Source: Paragonimus heterotremus
Taxonomy: Eukaryota > Platyhelminthes > Trematoda > Plagiorchiida > Troglotrematidae
Length of the DNA: 64,000 bases
Assembly (NCBI GenBank): GCA_013368495.1
Contig: LUCH01000376.1
Span: forward strand, 163,391-227,390
Reading direction: 5' to 3'
The stretch's first letter is position 1; every line of letters begins with the position of its first letter. The notes below the pieces were generated by a model. That model saw only the letters and a list, made by a program, of their open reading frames with translations. It did no database searches and had not been told where the DNA came from. A program made the translations under genes and the position numbers. Shown here in pieces: positions 41,118-53,704 of this stretch.

Positions 41118-44100
41118 CAAGATAGCCATTGTCTCCCTGTCAGTGAAGTGGCCGTGGTTTTTACCATTTCACAACACTACAGTATGGAAGAAGTGGCCGC
41201 CTGTTCAACCAGGTTACTTAAGGTCATCCACTGTCAAGGACAACACAATCTAGCTGATTGCACACCGCATTGCACACATTACAAATTATGGTTGTTTGTT
41301 TTTAACCGTTAATCTGCTTGTTAGAGGTACATGTATTTGCAAACCTTGATACAACTGGAACTACTAACAGTGTATCTTTACAAGTTATCCTAAGTAATCA
41401 ATCTGTGTTCTCCATTTTTTCTCCGTCTGTCAAATTTATGTGTAGGTTCATGTAGTGTTGGCGACACCACTGAACTCAAATTATCCTTCAGACTGAAGCA
41501 GTCTGTAAGTTTGACAGTTGGTAACCGGGAAAAATGGCTTACAAGAGGTTCATACTAGACGTTTCGAGAGCTACTAACATTTCCAATTTATCTTATCAGT
41601 CGTTTACGAACTATGCAATCCGGTCATGTACACCAGCGAGTAGAACAACAAAGATGAGTGGAGGAAATCGTGGTAGATTATGAGGTCATGAACAGGTGAA
41701 TTTAGTATGGATTATCATAACAAGCAACACTAACTATCTTTGCTCGATCAACAGCGTTTCAGTGGTAACCTGGGGTTTGAATTCGGTGTTATGTAACGGC
41801 ACATCGAAGAAGTTGATTGAGTCTGAAAAGCCACTTGTTACCGAAATATGTTTCGCAATGAATGTCCTTGAGTTTCCCGCAAAAACCGTTGTTCACCCAT
41901 TTGTGAACCAATGAAATGAGCGTATACTTCCAATGATGTGTCATGAGATCAACAAATTTACGGAAGATTTGATGTTGGAAACTTGCGCTGCGTAACTAGT
42001 CTAAGATGCGAGAACACGCGTAATCCTGTGAAGATACTGTTCCTCACTATGCTGGCAGGACAGTGCCAATATCTCTATCACTTCCTCCGACTTTTAAGGA
42101 ATAATAAACTAAAGCTGACCAACAATAACCTTAAATGTATTTTGAATGCCAATATAGAAACTACACACAACTGCTACTGATTGGCTCACATCAAAAATAT
42201 GACTATCTCTTGTTCATCATTTAAGACTTGACATTGTGTTGTCGTAACGTATTTAAAATATTTCGTAAAACGGTACGAAATGGATTCATGGTAATCATTC
42301 GCGGAGATCACGTATCAGGCATGATGAAGAACCAAGTTCACGGATCCCAGTAAGTTCGTATCGAACTGTTCTTCTGTACAGTTGATCTCGCTGTAACCAA
42401 AGGCGTTAGCCTTAGATGTTAGTTATAAAATACTACCTCGCAAATCCAGTAGTATTAATAGAAATCTCCTTGATCGTTTGTGTGATCTTCGGTCAACTAA
42501 CGCTGACAACTTAGGCAGGGTAGAAAGTAGGATTACTTACCTAGCTTGTTTGCTTATCTTGTACTGATCAACTGCCGGTGTGGTATCACGGAGCAGTGCG
42601 TGCACTAATCAACAGAACTCAGTTCAAAATCTGCAGTGATTCGTAAACCGGATAAGGACTTTGCGGCTACGCCATGTTAGACAGAGATATGTATGTACAA
42701 AAGATGTTGTCAGCATTGGATGACCAACTGATGTTCCGTCAAGTAGACACTGAACGTTGTCTGTGATAGAAAGCCACTTAGGACAAGATTTTCATGTGCT
42801 GTACTTAAGTATAATTGATGGGATGATGCGTGAGGCTTTCAAATTCTGCGGTTTATTTATACTCGAACCTTACGGCCTGCCGAAGACTGACATGTCTGTG
42901 GTGCGTCTTAAGCCAATCCTGGCAGTGACAAATTTCCCATACGATAAGTTGACACCCTCGCTGGTCGTTATCCCTGCTGCACTAAAACGAAAATTTTAGA
43001 TATCCCCCATTAAAGATCCGTTCGAATTGGCCAGCAACTTAGAATCAATCGGGCTACTGAAAGTGATGTACGTTGTGGAAGTTCAGTCAACGTTCACATA
43101 TGTTTCGCTTCATGAAGCAATTGGTTATATTTACTAGCTGTGGAGATAGCAAGTTACTCACATTATGTCTATGGAACATTGATATTCAGTTGATTTAAAC
43201 AGGTCATAGCTAATCTGGTGCAGGTTCGGAATAGTCGTCATTTCGACCTGAAATTTACTTATGAACTTGAGGCTACCAACTACCAGTCATTTCTACATAT
43301 ACTCATAAGTCGCTCAAGAGGTGGCTGGATTAGAAGAACGTTTGGTGCACAACTGCATAGGAACAAACAAATGAGCCTGGATTTGTACGCGTCATGACGT
43401 TTGTTTTTCATATTGTAAGTGATGTTATTAACCAGCTATGTAACATTACTGCTGAGAGTGTACTCCCGAGTGTTTAGTAGAACAGACTAAACTTGGGCTG
43501 CGGTGTTACTTTTTAAATGCAAACAGTTGGTGATTACCACCTTTTCCGAGACTTCCAACTAAGCTTTTGTCTTGCGTTATAAAACGCTCAGGATAACCAT
43601 TTTTTCACAGCACATTTGTGGTAAAGGCTAACTTCTGGTCTGGCATGTTTACACAATCAATTCTTCCTACTCTGTTAGTAAAACAGTAGACTGAATCTGC
43701 TTGAGCAACACACAGCTGTACAATTTATTGTACACGCCGATTCACAATGTTTTACGTTACACATAACACTGTTAAGTACCAGCATTTTATCGCAGTAAGC
43801 TAATATTTAGAAACTCAAAGTGCGTTATCCGTTTGTACTTCTGAATTAAACATGGTATTCATATACTCTAAACTAAAAAACGTGATCACGTTCAATAACA
43901 CACCGATTGAGTTCAGGACGACGAAATTGTAGCGTTGACGAAAATATATATTCTCAATTGTAAACCTCAGTGTTTTGCTCTTCTACTTTGCTCACGAATA
44001 TTTGAACTAACAGTGAGGCTAATAAGAAATCCATTGCAATCATGTCAGTTTATCGATACTATTAACCAATAAATTTGAATTGTCCATTGAGCACGGAGTG

Positions 44101-44201
44101 TAAGTAACACTGTTTAGCCATACGTTTTGTTTGGGACATCAAATTGCGCAAACTACTTCCAGCGTCCTCTAACTAATAGGTGGTTGTGAACAATACTGTG
44201 A

Positions 44202-44597
44202 CGTCCACGGATCGTCATCATCACCATCTTCGTAGACAGCAATATATCAGTGGTTCATACTGATGTTTCACTGCCACACAACCATGAAAGAGTAAAAAAT
44301 CCTATATAGAAAGAGAGGGAAAAAAAGAAGGGGACAGGATAGGACCTAACTACTAAAAATAGCTACGTCTATATTCAAACATACAACATCAAGGCGCCTA
44401 CACCTTGCAAATAAACAACCGAGCCGTGAATGAAAGTAGGGCTTCATCAACAAAATAGCTTATTTACGGTTTGCACTGCCCCACGTCACTGAATGCATCC
44501 AATTCACAGACAACTCGGTCAAACAACGACAACATTCACGCCACTGAGTTCAATTAGCCGCCATCTCACCTAACACCTCAAGCCACCGTCCACGGAT
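44202..44597 (-). mobile_element. 5'-truncated LINE 3'-UTR insertion with target-site duplications
   Basis: The body 44213-44586 matches 11690-12060, the 3' UTR of LINE copy 2, in the same orientation. Shared landmarks include AGACAGCAAT, AGAAGGGGACA and CGACAACATTCACGCCACTGA. It is bounded by perfect 11-bp direct repeats CGTCCACGGAT at 44202-44212 and 44587-44597. On the minus strand the 3' end is an ATG-rich tail next to the left repeat. This is the classic product of target-primed reverse transcription, with only the 3' end of the LINE copied. Confidence 0.85.
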
Positions 44598-46298
44598 GGA
44601 ACACATACCGGCCCCTCACATTAACTCTACTCTCAGTAACCGTATAGCTAAAGCAGTCACGTAGGATGTACTAAAACACAGGTTCTAATGGCTGGATTCC
44701 GTTTTCTGGAAAAATGACATCTTGTGCCCTATTGTTAGTAACCAACCTGAAAACTGATATCGGTTTCCAAACATTTTATATCTGGCAATGAATTATCAAG
44801 AATAAGTTCATATCGTTTTCTCTAAAACCTTGTGCTCCTCGTCCGTCTGCTGCTCGGCTGCTTGTGAACAGCATCGAGTGAATCAGTCACTTACGGCAGT
44901 GTTCGACTGTCCACTAACGCAAATGTCGATCTGTTTACCATCAACTCCTTCACAATAGTGACGTCATGCAACATGAACCCCACAAACTCTATGATCAACA
45001 ACATCAGTCTTATATATACAAAACGCAATAAAGAATGCTATCGATTTAATTCAGTCACAACCTTTCGATTCATCTCTGCGTTCCCTCACTCATTTAGTGA
45101 TTGCTGTCATGTTTACTGAATCTACGGTCAGCTTGTTATTCTAGTGAGCAGCAAAATAGAACGGGTAGGAATGCGCACATGCCACAATACACTTCTTTTT
45201 TTTGTTCTATCGAAATGAGTGGAGAAAACCTGAAACTGTAAATTGTACTCAGTTGGCAATTACCTAAACCTTCGCAATGTTCCCTAGTTCATAAAATCGT
45301 CCCTCCAGAGCACGGGTTTTGTTTGCAGATTTGCTGGTAGACGATAGACACTAATTGCCGGTTATAACAAGATCGATAACTCGGCCGATGATCATTCTAA
45401 TGTTCAACTAGTTAAGTTGGTTATCGTCCGTTTCATAAACTGTATATAAGCTGTGCATAGACTATATTAAAAGTAGGGTCAAATAGTTTGGACGCGGTTA
45501 ACTCCCAAACTCGTAGTAGATCGTCTTGGGTTGACCAACGTTGTTCATAGGTTGCTGTCATCATATCAAACAGAAGTCGTATGGTTCTCTTCCTCACCCG
45601 ATCAACCTTTGCAGGCTCCCCATTCTCATGTGCAACGAAAGTTCCAAGGTCAGCCAGGTGCTGATGGCAAAGTTTGTCACATTTTTAGGAACTTTTCGGT
45701 GATCTCCTGCACGAACACTTATTACCGTAGAGTGCCAAAAAAACCCGGTGATGACTCACCCATCGGTTGCAATAGCATCCCATTTACTCGACTTGGTTTG
45801 AGTTGGGAAACGGTATAAGAAATAGTGCTACGTCCAATCAATTTTGCTAGTTGCAGCGATTACCTCCCAGGCCTCAGTTATAGAATCGACAAATAATGAC
45901 GTGTCTATAGTCACCAATCACGGAGTGATCTTGCTTTTCAAAGGCTTTAAGTGGATCAATCTGTTGTTTCGTTTACGGCGCTGGACAGATTCCATGTCAG
46001 TTATATGTTGAATTCCCTTGTCACATGTAACATATGATCTAGCTAGGTTAGGGCTTCAGGTTACCCGCCTCAGCAGAAACCTATCTGGATTGTAAGGGTT
46101 TTGCCCATGACAAGTTTTCAACAAAATGAAACTATAGTTTTGTTGCCTTTACCTAACTTCCCAACAAAAATACTCTCGGGAATCCTTAGGAATTGTCATC
46201 AATCAAAGTATAGCTTTTTTTCTTGATTATCTATTCTGTCACTTCAGTCTAGCTTTGCCGAATGTTATCTTGCGTTCTGTCTTCGTTTCAACAACCAG

Positions 46299-46676
46299 CA
46301 GCCGTTGGAGCTTCCAGTAACAAGGCACCGATAGCAGCCCGTGAAGATTCCTGGCTTTCGGAAGTCCCCGGCTCTCCACCCTGGAGAACGGCTAGATCTC
46401 CGGGTGTAACAGCTCCTCTGCCGAATGCCACAATGCCCAGCGACACTTCAGGCCGATTACCAAACTCTACTGAAGTAAGGCAACCACCTTCATCAAGAGC
46501 AGAGCCTACTAGAAAACCAGGTCAATTTTCGGACGTCTCGGACTATCAACTACCTCCACCACGCTCACCACCAAGTGCAGGTTTGGATGGCTACTTAGAA
46601 CCAAAGTCGGGCCTGTTGCCGCCAGCGCCAAGACAAGTCGCCACTACTCCGATAGCTGTAAGACCGATATTGGAAG
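46299..46676 (+). CDS. EGFR: EGFR-family receptor C-terminal tail, exon 2 of 3
   Basis: Residues 575-701. The acceptor is a NAGNAG tandem (CCAGCAG), so 46299 or 46302 may start the exon, differing by one codon in the same phase. The donor is GAAG|GTATGT, phase 1. The sequence is Pro/Ser/Thr-rich with SDYQLPPPRSPPS and GYLEPKSG, plus PxxP stretches (PPPRSPP, LPPAPR) that could bind SH3 domains. A Tyr/Pro-rich tail after the kinase is usual in ErbB receptors. Clean phase matching on both sides supports it as part of this gene. Confidence 0.85.
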
Positions 46677-49087
46677 GTATGTAATAATGAACGAACATTT
46701 TCATCTCTCTGTCTGTCTATTGTCTGTTCACTGTTGAAGTTGGAAGAGTTTCTCAACAAATTAGCACTACAAACAAATCACCTCAAATGGTTATCTCGAT
46801 TGCACAAGGTAACTGTACAAGTTGGCAATACTCGGTCACATTTCGGTGCTAACTGTCTTACAAGCAACAAACTGATCATTTGGATATGAGAACACATGTG
46901 ACTGCCTAGTCAGAGGAACCTTGTCGCTACAAACACACCATTTGGCTGTTGAACGATTATCCGTCTCATCCCCTGTTCTAACTTGAGAAGACGTGGGCAG
47001 ACTACAGATTTTTCCAGTGGGTTTATGGTTGTGCCAAGTAATCACGAACCATATTTGTCATACTCTTCAAAGCTTTGCGTGTAACGCATACAGAATGCAA
47101 CCAAAGCGTCCAATATTTATTTACAGTGAGGTTGTGACTGTCACGGTTTTGATCAATTAACCTCCATTCTCCTCTCAGAAGATATGAATAAAACAGTTTG
47201 AACACGAAAAATGGTCAGTTCAAGCATTTCATATTGCGTCACAAACACCAAATTTACAGTAAACAAATGGTTGACCCTATAGAAACGAGCATAAGAGTTG
47301 ATAATCGAACACCGGGTTAGGATAGTTCACTAAGTCCAGGACAGGGTCAAATTCACGAACACTTGTTTGTGAACTCACAAGACCGGCTTCAGTCGATTGA
47401 TTGCGACCGCCTCAGCAAGCCTCAAGAATCATGGATTGGGATGACGAAATAGGATGATGAATGCACAAACTGAATCGATAACGTGACCAGTGATCAGGAT
47501 GTGTCTTGCGACTGCGGACACTGGTTGTGTGCCGGTCTCAACGACATTGTCGTTCTTCGGTAACGCGAACTTCTATGCCCATTTGGGCAAATGTTTTTTC
47601 ATTCTGAAGACCACGCATTCCTCGGTTCTACCTAGGTAACCTTATTTGCTGTTGCATCCAAACTGGTAAATACAATATGAGTTGATACTGATAGGCTGGT
47701 TCTGTTTGATTGAAGATACAGGCAATTTCAGTGTCTGAGCTAATACACAAACTTTGGCTGCGTCAAATGTCCATTTAATCGGACTTGGTGGTCTTCGTAT
47801 TGTTTGATGCATACTGTAATCGCCATTAGAAAGCACTTATATCTAATGCCTCCCTTTTCTCACAGTGATCACTTGTTCGGTCGGTAATTTCGGTCTATTA
47901 TGCCTTTCTATGGACCATTTTGGATAGCCAGTAGATTATACCTAAGACGTGATCAAGTTTAATTCCTCCGCAAAACTGTCCAATGTATAGATTTGTACTG
48001 CTGTAGTGCGCGTTTATGACGGATCGGTTTGAAACTCATGAACTTCAGGTACTGACCTGGTCATGTGGGTTTCCTACAGTTGGGCTTTTGTAGCTGAGAA
48101 GGGTGCGCGAAGTGATATCGTCCGAAATGTTCAGTCTTTTCATTCGTTTCTGTTTAAATCAACGGACCTACTTGCATCTATCAACTCTAGAGAAGCTTTT
48201 CTAAAAGCAAATTCTAGCATCTTTGCAGACTCATAATGGACAGATTACGAATGACAGTGGAATTTGAAAAATACTCATATTTATAACAAAAGTTTTCGAT
48301 ATTAAAATATTTACACTCTGGAATTTTAAATTACTTAAATTACCATTCCGTTAAAATGCTGTCTAATGAATGCTGGCTATCTTATCCTTAAGTAGCGATG
48401 CATTAATTAACAAAAATCTGTTAGCTTGAAACCACGGGAGTCTGAGGTTACGGTCTTATTAGATATACTGCCTAATTGTTTGTTATTCGAACTCAATTAT
48501 ATTTATAGTACAGATTGACTGTTACATTCTTGTGATTGCACACTACTCATATTTGTTCCCTATTTTCATATTTTCACAAACTTTTCTTCCAGTCCGTTTT
48601 GAGAGCAACATTAACCTGTCCGCCTTTCGCTTTAGTTCGTGTTAATTAGTGGAATAACGTAGCATTGCTTCGATCAAGAACCTAACTCTCGTTTGCTTGT
48701 TTGCGGAACAACTTTCCTGACAAGTTTGATGTTACCATGCACCTTGAACAGAACAATATTTTCGCGTCTCACCTGAATTGTGTTCTATTATGCCAGATCA
48801 TCTTGACGCTATACGCGTTCGAGGGTTCTGTTGACCATAGTTCGTACCTTCTAGACCACGATATCTCAGTAAGACTGAAATTATGAATTATACTTCCAAC
48901 CTTAAACAGCACTCTGGGTAACTGGGGACGTTGATTCAACTCAAATAAGGAATTACTGGAATGTCTGTCTGAGTGGACAAGCTGCGACCAACTGTGAATA
49001 GTACTCAGTCGTTTATAGAAGGTTTTACGCGTCCTTATAATGACATTCGAGGTTACCATTCCTTTCCATGTTTTCTTACTCTGATAG
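46677..49087 (+). other. Receptor intron H (2411 bp, phase 1)
   Basis: GTATGT...CTGATAG intron with a dispersed repeat copy at 47295-47440 and otherwise no recognised content. Confidence 0.75.
47295..47440 (-). repeat. Dispersed repeat, copy 2 (possibly tRNA-derived)
   Basis: Related to 31650-31790 in the same orientation. It contains the arms CTTGT and ACAAG on the minus strand around GAGTTCACAA, resembling an anticodon-type hairpin, followed by GTTCGTGAATTTGACCC, a poor B-box match. Confidence 0.45.
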
Positions 49088-49257
49088 ATTATCTCCTGCC
49101 AAAATCCCGCCAACCTCCAATGAATCACTTAAATTCCAAAGACTTTGGAATCAGTAACATGGAGTATTTCCTGCAACCGTACATGACAACTGATACACTT
49201 TCCACTGGTTCCGCTACAACGGAGAAGAAAGATCAAACCAACAGAACTGTTAATTGA
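49088..49257 (+). CDS. EGFR: EGFR-family receptor C-terminal tail, last exon with stop
   Basis: Acceptor TTTTCTTACTCTGATAG, phase 1 in. G from the previous exon plus AT makes Asp, giving DYLLP, like the EYLIP/EYLVP motifs of ErbB tails. Further on, SNMEYFLQP resembles the EGFR NAEYLRV site (N-x-x-Y, the Shc PTB pattern), and YFLQ also fits Y-x-x-Q. The frame ends TVN-TGA at 49255-49257 (residues 701-756). The short length and lack of homologs in hand make this less certain than the kinase exons, but phase, acceptor quality and tail motifs all agree. Confidence 0.7.
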
Positions 49258-52200
49258 TTTTTATATGCTATCAGCGCGCATCTCTTCGACACACAGCGTC
49301 TCTCATCATTATTTGTGTAGCTGTATAAGAAATTTCCAACCAAAGTGTTCATTGGATACTATCTGGATGGGCACGCATGCCTGTTCAGGATTCACTTTGT
49401 CCGGTTGGTTTTACTTTATGAACGATGTGACTTGTTCTAGGTAACGACCTCATGGTTTTACTTCCCCCTCTCCATTCTGTTGAACTTATATTACTTCCTT
49501 ACACGCCCACACACACATACACGCAGCGATCCGTATTCTGTACATTTCAACTGAACTCTCGTAAGAGTCAGACACTGTGAACAAGGCAAAAGAAGTGTAA
49601 TCATGCTTAGCATGATCCGCTTAACAAAAACATGTGTACACTTGAGAAACATTGGCGGTTGCGTGTCTACAATACACTTCATAAACGACCGCCCCGCGAT
49701 ACCGATGTCCGTTGGTATTTTCCGTGCATTTATCAGACTCATCAGTCAACGCGTTGCTACATTTTTGATGACTTTCAAACAACTATGGGACCATAGGTGT
49801 GCACAAACGTGGTCAAACGATGTACATACGAATTGACTATATCAAAACTGTGTACCTTCGTGTGTTGTGTGTATGTGTATAAATGTGAGCGCCCATTTTT
49901 ATTGAAGAAAAAAGAATGTATTTTCGTGATCATGGCTACTGTGTAATGCGGAAAAGTGAGTTCTCTGCATCCATAATCGTTCAGCATTCACCGCTGTCAA
50001 TTTAATGTGGACCGGACAAACCGACATGCTTTCTCGCGCCGATTTATTTATTGTTTGCTTCAATGTTTGTTTGTGTACCATCATAAAAAAACAACTCCAG
50101 ACCATGTAATCGAGTTGACAGGGTTCCGGCGGACGTGTGCACATACTTCTAATTCATTTCATAATACAGATTGCTTTGATTTGTCATTATATTTTCACAA
50201 TAAACCTGTTGCATGAAATTTTATCAATACTTTCAAAGTTTGGGTCAAACCCATATACCGGATTCACTTATGTCTGGTCCTCTATCAGACTGAAATTCAT
50301 GGGCAGTGTGACTGTTTTAGGTCTTCAGATCGTACACCAGTGCTGAATAGACAGATTATGGATCTTAGAAAAGCGCGGCTCAAGCTGCACCGACATCACT
50401 GTGATTAAAGATCACAGCGTAGGTTAGTAGTCTTTGGATAAACCATCTGAACTACTGTAAATTTTAAAGTAGCACAAAATTGTCTTTCGCGACTATCAGT
50501 TTAAGTTACGCACAACCGCAAGCAAATAAGCAGCTAACCACTGATTGTCATAAAGTGAGCACCATCCACATATGATCGCTGTCGCCACATTTGAAGAAAC
50601 CTTTTGGGTGACCTATTATTTTGAAGACGGTAGGTGGTGTTCAATTTGTAATTACATAAACGTTGGTAACGGTCTAGACGAACAGCCGTCGGTTGGATTT
50701 AATTTCACTCATTCTGGCATCCGCTACTATTATCCAAAGGATTCATAAATCCTAGTTCCATTTTTTGCTGATTAACTTCAAGGGAAAATTTATACCAGTC
50801 CAAGCTAGACTTACTAACAACGTTCTTCTGGCGGTTTGTCACACGTTTTTTTCACATAATTCATGCTTCACAACGTCTTGTAACACCAACAGTGGAGCAT
50901 GTCTGTTTCCGTTCCACCTGAATTCGTTGGTGATTGAGTCGGACTAGTGGATTTTGCCTAATCAGTGGTTTGATCTGAGTAGTCTGGTGTGCTGCTGTTT
51001 TTCGGTGAAGAAACCCCACCTCTCGTAATTCAATCGACTACTTGAATTAATTTCAGTGCATTTCAGTCGTACGTGAAACATCACTTGAAAGTTAGACTTC
51101 GCGCAGTAATTAACCAACAGCAAAAGAAATTAATCTCTCTCATTTTATGTCACGCGTCTAGACTGGATATGCATTTCGTGTGAGATATAGCCCGTTAGTT
51201 CAACATTTTAATGTATACACATTTGCGGTACTGTGGAAAGTAAATACCGGGGGATAATGAACCTTAATGGAACACCCAGTTCTGCAAATCAACTTTTGTC
51301 TCGATAATTTAAACTGATATTCATTAGCGAAGGTGTGTGCTGGTCAGTATCGTTAACAATGTCACTACGTTCGTTAGCAGAATACGATTGATTGTTTAAA
51401 CAGTAGCCCGTATTCTGCTTGACATTCATAATGAAACTTATCAACAAACTAACTCATAGTGATGAAGTAGGACTACAAAGTGAAGAACAAGAGAAGGCGA
51501 AGAAGGAAATCAAGGAGCTGATAATCGATGCACCAGTACCCATATACTCTGATCCATATTAACCTCTCTAACTATGTGACACGGCAACCAGCACAGTTTA
51601 GGCGTGATTCTGATTTGATAGAGGAAGGCGCTCGAATTTCGGAGCATTGTATTGACAAACGCAGAGTGACAATAAGTGAAAATCGGAAAATAAACTTTGT
51701 TTATCATCAATGCAATAATCACATTTTCTGACAGAAGACCATGATATTTACGGAACACGAACCATTGTACATAAGTTACTGTATGTAGTTTTCTGATGTC
51801 CGCGGCGAATATTTATCCATCTTTAGAAATACGAAGTGAAAGTCATTTGCTAATCTGGATCGAAAATATAAATCAATGACAGTTTTGGCCTGTAGGCCAG
51901 AACCGGAAGCCAACGAAACTGGCGCCTAGTTTGCTTTTCGAGACGGAAGAACCAACCATAATAGGCTTTGATTGTTACGTCTGTAAAGAAATAGCTGTTT
52001 ACGACTTGAAGCTATCGTCGATGAGTTTTTATTCCATACCATTCTTTATTCTGTACTTCTGGTCCCATGTGCGTTACAACAATTTCTGTGTTTTCCAAAT
52101 CTTCGAAATCTATCGCCTTCTCACTCGTGCATTTCTTTATCCTGTGTACACCAAACACATCCTATGTATGCACATTTATGCAGCTCTCTCTTAATTCCCC

Positions 52201-53704
52201 TCTCATCTGGGATATATATTTAATATCTTCATTCTTGATGGTTATATCTGAGTTGAATTAGGACAGGTTTACGGTACACACATTAGGCTGTTCGTTTTTT
52301 CATCTTGACCATTGGAACACATGGCCTGAGAGATCAAACCACACCAACCCGTGGTAATGCTTACACTCTCAAGTCCCGATCATCTGAGAAATTTGTTTAC
52401 ATGCCCTGCAGTGTGAGCCGCCGAGACTTCACGTAACTCCTGCATAGCCAGAGGATAAAATTTGTGGAAGATCAGTTGAGCACACCTTATCCGTAATGTG
52501 GATGTCACTGCCTGGTTATCTAGTATGATTATCTGTTGGTGCCAAATACAAACAAGAATATGTCTACCCCATTTAAGAGACCATTCTATCTTGAATAAAT
52601 CCGACACTAACTTTCCTTGTTCGCTTCACGGTGCAAGTTGTAGGTTGCTGGACTGAAAGCCCACTATGCACTTATCTACCCCGTGGGTTCCTTCGAGTTC
52701 ATCTACACCATAGTTTCATCAACAACTCATGTAACAGGAAGTGTAACTCGGAAAAACTTGCCTGCCTTCCAAATTCTTAACACTCTTGGTCTACCCTAGG
52801 CGACGACAATGGCTCCTTTCGTAATGGCTCTGATGTGATCTTCAGCGGAAGTAAACGAAGAAAAGCCCAATACATTCAACTGGCAGCACTGGTTCCAGAC
52901 AGCAGTACGAGAGCTATCACATAGTGGTAAAAATAATCATTATGGAACGTGCGTGATTATTTGGTTACCATCCAGACCAGTCCAGTTTTCAACAAGAATC
53001 ATCGAAATAGTGAATCAGTGTGTTGTGGGTTGGGCCTGTGTAATGAGTCTTTGTTGAACTACGTGATTTAATCAAAGATACATATGCCTTATCAGTATAT
53101 CTGTGATGATATCCAACACAACTTACAGTCTTTTTTTCAAATTGATTAACACCATCTACATCCGATCAGCTCCTTTACCTCTCGCTGCCACTGTTTCGGG
53201 TAGCCTAATTTTGTTGGAACCTAAGCACGTCCTCATAACACACCATCTTTGCTACTGCATACCCCGGGAACGTCTGTTGATTAAAGAAGAGTGTCTTGCA
53301 TAAAACCGGTACCTGCCATCTCTCCACGTTTAAGATCAATCTCTCTAAAAGGAAATGACTTATGAACAGTGGATGCAGACTCCGTTCACGTCAAAAAGAT
53401 CACTCCATCTCTCAAATTATTTTATCCTACGAACCTCTGCTGACACTTCTCACGTCCCATTTTCATACTACCGTGTCAACATACAAATCACTACTGAACC
53501 GACTTTTCATTGCCAGTGATTCTTGCCTAACCATGGACATTACTCACAAATACCACCAACCCGGGTTGCAATTCAAACGTCCACTTCTACTCTGGTACAC
53601 TATGTCAGTTACCATTCTCCATCTCCAACTGCTCATCTAAGCTATGATTCGCCACAAATCGTTTAACAGATTTCTCTTCTAGGTGTCACGTCTCACCCTC
53701 AATA
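49258..53704. other. Intergenic sequence downstream of the receptor
   Basis: It presumably begins with the receptor 3' UTR. Only short AT-rich chance ORFs on both strands; no gene or element recognised up to the Gypsy relic. Confidence 0.6.
50199..50204 (+). terminator. Candidate polyadenylation signal of the receptor gene
   Basis: AATAAA about 940 bp after the receptor stop codon, the first one I noticed downstream. Such hexamers occur by chance in AT-rich DNA. Confidence 0.3.

Larger units (their letters stand above)
40214..46298 (+). other. Receptor intron G (6085 bp, phase 1)
   Basis: GTAAGC...CAACCAG intron. It contains a TG microsatellite (41091-41117), a short inverted repeat (40525-40559), and the 374-bp LINE 3'-end insertion with target-site duplications (44202-44597). 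A Pro/Ser-rich open stretch at 45553-45647 has exon-like edges but the wrong entry phase. Confidence 0.8.

Noticed and set aside
45553..45647. Possible extra tail exon (Pro/Ser-rich, ending CAAG|GTCAGC)
   Set aside because: Its exit phase fits the next exon, but its entry phase does not match the donor at 40213, so including it breaks the frame.
48769..49128. 119-residue minus-strand open frame
   Set aside because: Antisense shadow overlapping the last receptor exon; no recognisable protein.
50199..50220. GTTGCATG next to AATAAA, resembling part of a flatworm spliced leader
   Set aside because: Only a few bases match, with no donor or Sm-site layout of a spliced-leader RNA gene.
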